Source: Planctomycetaceae bacterium
Lineage (GTDB): Bacteria > Planctomycetota > Planctomycetia > Planctomycetales > Planctomycetaceae
Reading direction: 5' to 3'
Assembly (NCBI GenBank): GCA_015487825.1
Contig: WFOZ01000248.1
Coordinates: 1-5,237, forward strand
DNA length: 5,237 nucleotides
Shown here: positions 1 to 5,237 of the stretch, one piece after another
How the letters are laid out: every line of letters starts with the position of its first letter
Position numbering within the stretch: position 1 is the first letter of the stretch
The notes under the pieces: generated by a model
Told to the model about the DNA's origin: nothing
Seen by the model: only the letters and a program-made list of their open reading frames with translations
Database searches by the model: none
Position numbers and translations under genes: made by a program

Positions 1-61
1 ATTGTAGACCGATAAAGTCCGCACAGCCCGCTCAATAATTCTATGAAGGTTGCGAAAATAA

Positions 62-90
62 TACAAATTTTTGCCACGTTTCTTTATAAC
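62..90 (+). promoter_or_regulatory. Weak candidate promoter upstream of the two-component operon
   Basis: A TATAAC hexamer at 85-90 matches five of six bases of the sigma-70 -10 consensus. Seventeen bases upstream, at 62-67, lies TACAAA, which matches only three of six bases of the -35 consensus. The surrounding DNA is AT-rich, and this is the only stretch upstream of the receiver gene at 230 that looks promoter-like. It would give a leader of roughly 130 bases. An imperfect inverted repeat (52-74) overlaps the -35 position and could be an operator, but no regulator is recognisable. This is inference from consensus matching only, and the -35 match is poor. Confidence 0.22.
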
Positions 91-126
91 AACATAGGAT
101 TATTCAGATGCTCGTCGGGGCATTAA

Positions 127-170
127 ATGCAGCAAGACGTATGTGTATGAAATTCTTTCACATGCTGCAT
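127..170 (+). repeat. Inverted repeat in the leader of the receiver gene
   Basis: ATGCAGCA at 127-134 is exactly reverse-complementary to TGCTGCAT at 163-170. Between the arms a smaller repeat, TGAAA (148-152) and TTTCA (156-160), can form an inner hairpin. A pyrimidine-rich, T-rich stretch (171-180) follows the right arm, so the structure loosely resembles an attenuator or weak terminator. It ends about 50 bases before the Shine-Dalgarno sequence of the receiver gene. The pairing is seen directly; a regulatory role is a guess. Confidence 0.3.
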
Positions 171-217
171 CTTCTTTTCTCAACTCTGGCCCGGCTTGCT
201 TTTTAATTCAACCAAAC

Positions 218-224
218 AAGGGGA
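218..224 (+). promoter_or_regulatory. Ribosome binding site that fixes a GTG start at 230
   Basis: AAGGGGA lies five bases before the GTG at 230. The same reading frame stays open upstream to another GTG at 143, which has no Shine-Dalgarno-like sequence. The 29 residues encoded between the two do not resemble a receiver domain, whereas the GTG at 230 begins exactly at the first beta strand of the domain. This site is therefore the main reason for choosing 230. Confidence 0.75.
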
Positions 225-229
225 AGAAT

Positions 230-607
230 GTGAAAGTTCTCGTAATTGATGATTCCAAATTTTCTCGCAAACGAGTTATCTCTGCGCTTACTCCTGAGGG
301 ATACGAAATTTACCAGGGAAGTGATGGAGCCGAAGGTTTTGAAATTTTTCAACGGGAGCAACCGGACCTGGTTGTTTCCGACCTGTTGATGCCCAATGTT
401 GATGGTATCGGACTACTAAAAATGATTCGCGATTCCGGTTCGCAAACTCCGGTCATTATTGTCTCTGCTGATATCCAGGAAAGTTCACAAACAATCTGTA
501 GTGAACTGGGAATTGTGTCATTCCTGAACAAGCCTTTTAAGGCGGAAGAACTTCAAGCAGCCGTCAACAGTGCAATCACACAGAAAAGCGGGGTGAATGA
601 TGAATAA
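230..607 (+). CDS. Stand-alone receiver-domain response regulator, CheY-like
   Basis: This 125-residue protein is a single receiver domain with no output domain, the usual length for CheY-type regulators. The expected residues are present: acidic pair Asp7-Asp8 for Mg2+ binding, phospho-acceptor Asp51 in the SDLLMP motif, Ser79 at the switch Thr/Ser position, and Lys101 followed by Pro102. The DDSKFSRK start resembles CheY and other receivers that act by protein-protein contact. It should be a cytoplasmic phosphorylation-dependent switch, taking phosphate from a histidine kinase, most simply the hybrid kinase encoded two genes downstream. The start is GTG at 230, set by AAGGGGA; a GTG at 143 in the same frame is less likely. 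The 3' end overlaps the following CheC-family gene, which suggests co-translation and that this protein is the phosphatase's substrate. Family assignment is certain; partner and output are inferred. Confidence 0.95.
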   Translation: MKVLVIDDSKFSRKRVISALTPEGYEIYQGSDGAEGFEIFQREQPDLVVSDLLMPNVDGIGLLKMIRDSGSQTPVIIVSADIQESSQTICSELGIVSFLNKPFKAEELQAAVNSAITQKSGVNDE

Positions 608-1223
608 GGAAACGACATCAGGCCATTTGGTCTTCACTGAAGACCAAATGGATCTTCTACAGGAATTAATCAATATTGGAGTAGGCCGAGCAGCTGATGC
701 ATTAAGCCAGCTTGTTGAATCGCGTATTCAGCTATGTGTGCCCGAAATTAAAATGATCGGTTCTCAAAAAGCTCGTGAAATATTTGAGGCACGTTCAGTT
801 TCAGAAGAGACGATGGTAACTCAAAGCTTTAATGGTTCCATTTCTGGGCGTCTTGGAATGCTGCTTGATAAAAAAAGTGCAATTCTGATGACATCACTTC
901 TGAGTGATGAGCAATGTACCGAAAACGAAATTAACCTGGAGCAGGAAGGGATTATTCTCGAGGTCGGCAACATCGTTCTCAACGGTGTCATGGGATCAAT
1001 TTCCAATGCGATTGAAGATCAATTGGATTATTCCATCCCAGAAATTGCTCGTTCAAATTCGATCAAAATACTTCTTGAAAAAAACATGTTGAACAAACCG
1101 ACTGTTCTCCTGGCGGATGTATCTCTACATGTGGAAAATAGTGCCATCGAGGGTTCAATAATTGTAGTCTTTGATACCGAAGAAATTTGCCTGATGTTGA
1201 ACCAGATAATCGATGAATCCTAA
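597..1223 (+). CDS. CheC-family CheY-P phosphatase
   Basis: This 208-residue protein is close to the usual CheC length and carries the family's two pseudo-symmetric active sites, with consensus D/S-x3-E-x2-N-x22-P. The first is complete: Asp19, Glu23, Asn26 and Pro49. The second has Glu122, Asn125 and Pro148 with exact spacing, but Gly118 stands where Asp or Ser is expected. CheC proteins dephosphorylate phospho-CheY in the cytoplasm; having two sites, and no flagellar-switch extension, separates this from CheX and FliY. The gene overlaps the receiver gene by 11 bases (8 if the second ATG, at 600, is used). GGGGTG at 590-595 suits the ATG at 600 slightly better, so the start is uncertain by one residue. 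No chemoreceptor, CheA or CheD is visible, so the protein probably serves the adjacent receiver rather than classical chemotaxis; that part is inference. A near-perfect palindrome covers codons 9-19. Confidence 0.92.
   Translation: MMNKETTSGHLVFTEDQMDLLQELINIGVGRAADALSQLVESRIQLCVPEIKMIGSQKAREIFEARSVSEETMVTQSFNGSISGRLGMLLDKKSAILMTSLLSDEQCTENEINLEQEGIILEVGNIVLNGVMGSISNAIEDQLDYSIPEIARSNSIKILLEKNMLNKPTVLLADVSLHVENSAIEGSIIVVFDTEEICLMLNQIIDES
623..651 (+). repeat. 29-base near-perfect palindrome within the CheC-family gene
   Basis: CCATTTGGTCTTC (623-635) is the exact reverse complement of GAAGACCAAATGG (639-651). The inner bases A636 and T638 are also complementary around C637, so the arms are effectively 14 bases with one central base. 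In mRNA this would be a strong stem-loop starting about 25 bases after the start codon. It covers residues 9-19 of the protein; the right arm encodes the family-like stretch leading to Asp19. The symmetry is read directly from the sequence. Its role, such as translation control, RNA processing, a protein-binding site or a template-switch scar, is unknown. Confidence 0.9.
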
Positions 1224-1283
1224 TAACACCGATCAACGAATCGTACGAATACATTGACATGTTTTTAATAACCGGAAAATATT

Positions 1284-3500
1284 ATGGATAACAGTAGCAT
1301 CAATACAGAATGGATTGACTGGCTTTCCTGTGGCGCTCTCATCGTAGATGATCGCTATAACATTTGCGGATGGAACCGGATCCTGGAGAAATGGACCGGG
1401 ATTTCCAGCGATCAAGCGAAGAAAACCAACCTGCTTCAAGCTTATCCTCACCTGAAAACACCTCAATTTTTCAGCCGTCTTCAGCAGGTGTTTTCGGAAG
1501 GAAACCCGGCAGTATATTCAGAAGGGTTCCACAAACATTTTCTGCCCATAGATATCGAAATTAAAACGAATCAAGTTCGTATGATACAGCGAACGCATGT
1601 CCGCAGGTTGCCTGACGTAAAACCACTTGCTTTTATTTCTATTGAAGATTTGACAAATCAATACCATCAACTCGCTGAAATCCGGGATGAAATACGACAA
1701 CGCAAATTAATCGAAAACGACTTTCGAGATCATTTCAATTTGTTAAATCTGGTCAGCGATTTACAGACAAACTATCTCATCTCAGGAGATTCCAAACAAT
1801 TTTTCAATCATCTGATTCAACGCCTCACCGTATACACTGATTGTAAACTGGGATTTATTGCCGAGTTTTCTACGAAAAACAGTGGTAAAGGTTTACTGGT
1901 TCGCGGTGTTTGTAATCAATCTACAAATCCGTATGTTGCAAAGTTTCTCAATCGATATGAAAACCAGCAGGTTATTTTTGGTGGGAATACCGAAGTTTTC
2001 GGAAAGATTCTAAGTTCCAAAGAAGCAATAAGTATTGAAAACCCCATCGATGCAGGCGATACAGAGAAGTATCCCACAGGTCACCCGATGATTCAGAACT
2101 TTTTGGGTATGCCGTTGTTGTATGGTAACGAAGTGATCGGTATTGTCGGTCTGGCCAATGCAGAATCGCGGATTAAAGAAGCCGAATACGAACGATTGAA
2201 ACCGTATCTCAAATCGTGCGCCCATTTAATTCATGCGATGCATCTGGAAGAAGAACGCAAAGCAAATCAGGAAGCATTAAAAAATCGAGCGAACGAATTA
2301 CTGGAGGCAAAACGACTGGCAGAGCAGGCAACCAAAAGTAAGTCTGAATTCCTGGCCAACATGAGCCATGAAATCCGAACACCAATGACTGCGATTCTCG
2401 GTTTTTCTGAATTGCTTTCTGATGAATCTGTCTGCGAAACAGAAAAATCAAAAGCCATTGGAACGATTCAACGAAATGGCGAACACCTGTTGATGATTAT
2501 CAATGATATTCTGGACATTTCAAAAATTGAAGCCGGCAAAATCGAACTGGAACAGACTGTATTTTCAACAAGGCAATTACTGGAGGATATTATCGGCCTG
2601 ATGAAGCATAAAGCCGAGGGAAAAGGACTGGAACTGATTGCTCAAATCGATGCCAATGTCCCTGACCAACTGCAAGGCGATCCGACTCGCATTAGACAGA
2701 TTCTGGTTAATTTAATCGGTAACGCCGTCAAGTTTACGCATAAAGGATCTGTAACTGTTCGCTTCACCGCAAAACCCGATCCACAAGACAGTAACTGCTA
2801 TCAGGTGCAATTTACTGTTATCGATACCGGGATTGGTATTTCAGAAGAAAACGTGAGAGCGATCTTCAAGCCTTTCTCGCAGGCAGATACTTCTACGACA
2901 CGAAAATTCGGCGGGACCGGATTGGGGCTTTCCATCTCTCAACGACTTTCCCAAATGATGGGAGGCGATCTTTCTGTAAGCAGTCAACTAGGAACCGGGA
3001 CAACATTTGTTGCAGAATTTGTTTTACAAAAAGCAGAAAACGTTCAGGAAGAAGCTCCTGTTAAGACCGAAGATGTTCAGAAGTCAGAGAAAGTCGAATT
3101 AACTCAGCAGGCGCGTATCCTGGTTGTGGACGACAGCCCGGATAATCGCAGACTGCTCGGTTTTTTACTGAAAAAGAATGGATACCCTTGTGATTACGCA
3201 GTGAATGGACGCGAGGCGGTCGATTTTACACTCAAAGCTTTGAAAGAAAAGACTCCCTATGCGGTTATCCTGATGGATATGCAGATGCCGATTCTGGATG
3301 GCTACTCTGCCACGACAGAACTGAGAGAAGCAGGGTATCAATATCCGATATTGGCATTAACTGCACACGCCATGTCACACGACCGCGAAAAGTGTATCAA
3401 TGCGGGTTGCGATGACTTCCTGACCAAACCGATCGACCGTAAAAAACTTTCCGAAGCCCTCGAAACCTGGTGTGCACAAACTGAAGCCGTTTCAAACTGA
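1284..3500 (+). CDS. Cytosolic PAS-GAF hybrid sensor histidine kinase
   Basis: This 738-residue protein has no signal peptide or membrane segment. Domains in order: PAS (about 13-125, with the GALIVDD and GWN motifs); short helical linker; GAF (about 150-318, ending in [17 protein letters not shown]); coiled coil (about 320-352); HisKA with phospho-acceptor His362 in SHEIRTP; HATPase with N box Asn476/Asn480, G1 DTGIGI (514-519), F box (528-534) and G2 GGTGLGLS (543-550); a charged linker (582-610); and a C-terminal receiver with Asp616-Asp617, phospho-acceptor Asp665, Thr693 and Lys715. All catalytic residues are intact, so it should autophosphorylate and transfer phosphate to Asp665. It may also serve the stand-alone receiver upstream. 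The input ligand of PAS or GAF cannot be read. The start has only a weak GGAAA (1274-1278). A 60-base gap follows the CheC-family gene and no terminator is seen there, so co-transcription is likely. Confidence 0.95.
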   Translation: MDNSSINTEWIDWLSCGALIVDDRYNICGWNRILEKWTGISSDQAKKTNLLQAYPHLKTPQFFSRLQQVFSEGNPAVYSEGFHKHFLPIDIEIKTNQVRMIQRTHVRRLPDVKPLAFISIEDLTNQYHQLAEIRDEIRQRKLIENDFRDHFNLLNLVSDLQTNYLISGDSKQFFNHLIQRLTVYTDCKLGFIAEFSTKNSGKGLLVRGVCNQSTNPYVAKFLNRYENQQVIFGGNTEVFGKILSSKEAISIENPIDAGDTEKYPTGHPMIQNFLGMPLLYGNEVIGIVGLANAESRIKEAEYERLKPYLKSCAHLIHAMHLEEERKANQEALKNRANELLEAKRLAEQATKSKSEFLANMSHEIRTPMTAILGFSELLSDESVCETEKSKAIGTIQRNGEHLLMIINDILDISKIEAGKIELEQTVFSTRQLLEDIIGLMKHKAEGKGLELIAQIDANVPDQLQGDPTRIRQILVNLIGNAVKFTHKGSVTVRFTAKPDPQDSNCYQVQFTVIDTGIGISEENVRAIFKPFSQADTSTTRKFGGTGLGLSISQRLSQMMGGDLSVSSQLGTGTTFVAEFVLQKAENVQEEAPVKTEDVQKSEKVELTQQARILVVDDSPDNRRLLGFLLKKNGYPCDYAVNGREAVDFTLKALKEKTPYAVILMDMQMPILDGYSATTELREAGYQYPILALTAHAMSHDREKCINAGCDDFLTKPIDRKKLSEALETWCAQTEAVSN

Positions 3501-3580
3501 TTCAGAACACAACCAGACCTGCACGGCTGCTTCATACTTAGCTGCACAGTGTCAGGCTTACCGATAATAATCGCCCTGCA

Positions 3581-3602
3581 AGATGGCTTTCCAAAGCCGT
3601 CT
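3581..3602. terminator. Hairpin between convergent genes, possible bidirectional terminator
   Basis: AGATGGCTTT (3581-3590) pairs with AAAGCCGTCT (3593-3602), with one G-T wobble at T3584-G3599, giving about nine pairs and a tight TCCA loop. It sits 81 bases after the kinase stop codon and about 165 bases after the NfeD stop codon on the other strand, where a shared terminator is expected. Neither strand has a T-run after the stem, so it is not a classical intrinsic terminator. The rest of 3501-3766 shows no convincing gene or RNA. Confidence 0.3.
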
Positions 3603-3766
3603 CTGAAGATGACCTACAGGGTAAACAGCGAGGCTGACCAACTAACGAAGCGTTTGCCCTGAATTTCAAAATTGAATCTGCCAAATGTTCTCGACAAACA
3701 CTGCTCAACCGGTTTGTTACTAACAGGCAATAGAAATCATCGAAACTCATTCTCAATGCACAGCGT

Positions 3767-5237
3767 TTAGCTCAATGAACGCACAACGATATGATTACCT
3801 CGCGCTTCAACAACTTCGATCGGTAAGTTTTCCTCAATGAAGGGCCCCTCTGTCATTACGTCGAACAATGTGTCATCAAAGCGTGCCTTACCTGAAGGAC
3901 GTAGAATGGTCACTGTCACACCTTGTTTGCCAACGTAAATTCCGCTTCGTTTGCCACCATCAACCAAATCCGGATGAAGTTGCAGCGAACTGGTATCTCC
4001 CGCATGCTTGCTGACAGGTGGCGTTAATACGATGTGCTTGAGTATCGGTATTTTAGGTAGATACTTTCCGATGAACATCGACGTCACAATGACTGCGACA
4101 AGAGGCAGGCCAAGTGTTGCCAGAACCTTGACCATTTTCTGTGTATTGATTTCCGAACTAAACGAATCAAACGTTTCGCTGGCAAGAATAAGCGAGGCCA
4201 GCATCAGTAAAACACCGGAAACTCCAAAAACTCCAAACCCGGGAATGACAAAGATCTCCATCAGAATACAGGTAATCCCGATCAGAAACAGAATAATTTC
4301 CAACCCGGTCGCAGTCCCTCCCAGGTAGCGGCTCCAGAAAAAGATTCCGAAGCATAAAGCCGAACAGATTCCAAAAAATCCAACCATAAAATGCAATTCA
4401 ATATAAATACAAATGATGGCAACAAAGAAAAGAAAAACAGTCATTCCCGGCGTATTCAACGTGTAAATCAACGAATCGACCCAGGTTCTTCCGATCGGTT
4501 CCAGTTCGACATCTGCGGGGATATTCAGACGTTCTTTGAGTTCATCGATATCCTGTACCACCGCGGTCGCGATTTTCAGTTTAACGGCCCGGTCATCCTG
4601 TACGGTCAACAATAAATCTTTAGCTGACTCCTCAACCATAGGTCCTTTCACCCATTCGCCGTTCGATTCCAGAATTTCCGCATTGCTCATATACCACACA
4701 CGTCCGGTATCGCGATGAGTGACTTCAAAAACCTCCAGGTCTTTGAACGACATCGCTTCCAGCAGGGCAATGGGCCGATTTTTACGTTCAGCCAGCGATT
4801 TTAATGTCTGACGAAGCGGACTGAGTAATTTTTCGGGTACACGTTCGAAGGCTCCATCAAAATCTGCAATAATGGCTCCAGCATCTCCAATTTTCCCGTT
4901 GGGGCCCATGTAAATTTCATCGCACCCCAAAGCTGCTATTGCCGCCGAACTGTAGGCATGCTCTGGAACCCACGCGACCGTGCGAATATCTTCATCCTCC
5001 AAATCTGCAATTCGATTTGCAAGATTTGTGCCTGACATCAGGTAACCGCCGGGCGATTTAATTTTGAAAATAATGACCTGTGCCCCCTCTTTTTTCGCAC
5101 GAACAATCTGACGTTCAATAAACGCTTCCAGAATGGGATCAATTATTTCGGTTACTTCGATCAGCTTGACAACGGTAGCCTCTTCTTCGGATAAACGTTC
5201 CTGTAAACTTTGCGGATCGATACCGTAAACATCAGAC
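3767..5237 (-). CDS. Long NfeD-family membrane-bound ClpP-like serine protease, start outside window
   Basis: The frame stays open from the stop codon TAA (3769-3767 on this strand) to the right edge, giving 489 visible residues. The methionine encoded at 5038 is internal, because recognisable protease sequence continues upstream of it. Visible residues 22-160 form a ClpP-like domain: an IIDPILEAFIER strand-helix, the SPGG turn (61-64) and AYSSAAIAALG, where Ser96 is the probable nucleophile (Ser97 is the alternative). Lys136 is a tentative partner. Five hydrophobic segments follow (about 265-284, 285-302, 311-331, 335-352 and 371-390). Last comes an NfeD-type OB-fold (about 425-489) containing LRPSGKARF and ending in IVVRSLS. 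Long NfeD proteins usually cleave membrane-associated targets and often pair with stomatin-like proteins; no such partner is in view. The ClpP-membrane-OB order makes the family firm. Protease activity is inferred. Confidence 0.9.
   Translation of the reverse strand, partial: SDVYGIDPQSLQERLSEEEATVVKLIEVTEIIDPILEAFIERQIVRAKKEGAQVIIFKIKSPGGYLMSGTNLANRIADLEDEDIRTVAWVPEHAYSSAAIAALGCDEIYMGPNGKIGDAGAIIADFDGAFERVPEKLLSPLRQTLKSLAERKNRPIALLEAMSFKDLEVFEVTHRDTGRVWYMSNAEILESNGEWVKGPMVEESAKDLLLTVQDDRAVKLKIATAVVQDIDELKERLNIPADVELEPIGRTWVDSLIYTLNTPGMTVFLFFVAIICIYIELHFMVGFFGICSALCFGIFFWSRYLGGTATGLEIILFLIGITCILMEIFVIPGFGVFGVSGVLLMLASLILASETFDSFSSEINTQKMVKVLATLGLPLVAVIVTSMFIGKYLPKIPILKHIVLTPPVSKHAGDTSSLQLHPDLVDGGKRSGIYVGKQGVTVTILRPSGKARFDDTLFDVMTEGPFIEENLPIEVVEARGNHIVVRSLS

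Noticed and set aside
1..61. Possible 3' end of an upstream + strand gene
   Set aside because: All three + frames meet a stop codon within the first 40 bases (TAG at 5, TAA at 13, TAA at 36), leaving too little sequence to identify anything.
143..229. In-frame 29-residue N-terminal extension of the receiver protein from a GTG at 143
   Set aside because: No Shine-Dalgarno sequence precedes 143, the extra residues do not belong to a receiver domain, and a good AAGGGGA precedes the GTG at 230.
1240..1250. Small palindrome TCGTACGA and CGAAT direct repeat in the CheC-kinase gap
   Set aside because: Eight bases of symmetry is common by chance and nothing else supports an operator here.
1254..1283. 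TTGACA (1254-1259) as a -35 box for a separate kinase promoter
   Set aside because: At 17-base spacing the -10 position is only a poor match (AAATAT), and transcription would begin at or inside the start codon region; co-transcription with the upstream genes is simpler.
3538..3756. Possible 72-residue reading frame on the - strand between the kinase and NfeD genes
   Set aside because: It starts at TTG (or an ATG six bases later) without a Shine-Dalgarno sequence, matches no family I recognise, and spans the hairpin at 3581-3602; most likely a chance open frame.
4008..4328. 106-codon open frame on the + strand opposite the NfeD gene
   Set aside because: It lies entirely antisense to the membrane segments and linker of a clearly conserved protein, and its translation has no recognisable domain.

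Overview
The window holds one compact signal-transduction operon on the + strand and, converging on it, the 3' part of a membrane-protease gene on the - strand. No mobile element, CRISPR array, rRNA or tRNA was seen. The organism is a Gram-negative-type bacterium with moderately AT-leaning DNA. The long NfeD protein together with a cytosolic PAS-GAF hybrid kinase and a CheC protein away from chemotaxis genes would suit a planctomycete or a similar environmental bacterium. That placement is an impression from gene style, not a demonstrated assignment.

Layout. Positions 1-229 are a leader without a convincing gene; it contains a weak promoter candidate and two inverted repeats. Positions 230-607 encode a stand-alone receiver (CheY-like) protein. 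Its 3' end overlaps the start of a CheC-family phosphatase gene (597-1223). After a 60-base gap comes a 738-residue soluble hybrid histidine kinase (1284-3500) with PAS, GAF, HisKA, HATPase and receiver domains. Positions 3501-3766 are a convergent intergenic stretch with one GC-containing hairpin that could end transcription. Positions 3767-5237 on the - strand encode the C-terminal 489 residues of a long NfeD-family protein: ClpP-like protease domain, five membrane segments and an OB-fold domain. Its start lies beyond the right edge.

How the genes fit together. The kinase should sense a cytoplasmic cue through PAS and/or GAF, autophosphorylate on His362 and pass phosphate to its own receiver (Asp665) and possibly to the stand-alone receiver (Asp51). 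The CheC-family protein would remove phosphate from that receiver, giving a self-contained kinase/receiver/phosphatase switch. No output domain, HPt domain, CheA, CheW or chemoreceptor is visible, so the output is unknown. The NfeD gene is probably unrelated in function.

The most unusual sequence signal is a near-perfect 29-base palindrome (623-651) inside the 5' end of the CheC-family gene. It would form a 13-14 bp hairpin just downstream of the start codon.
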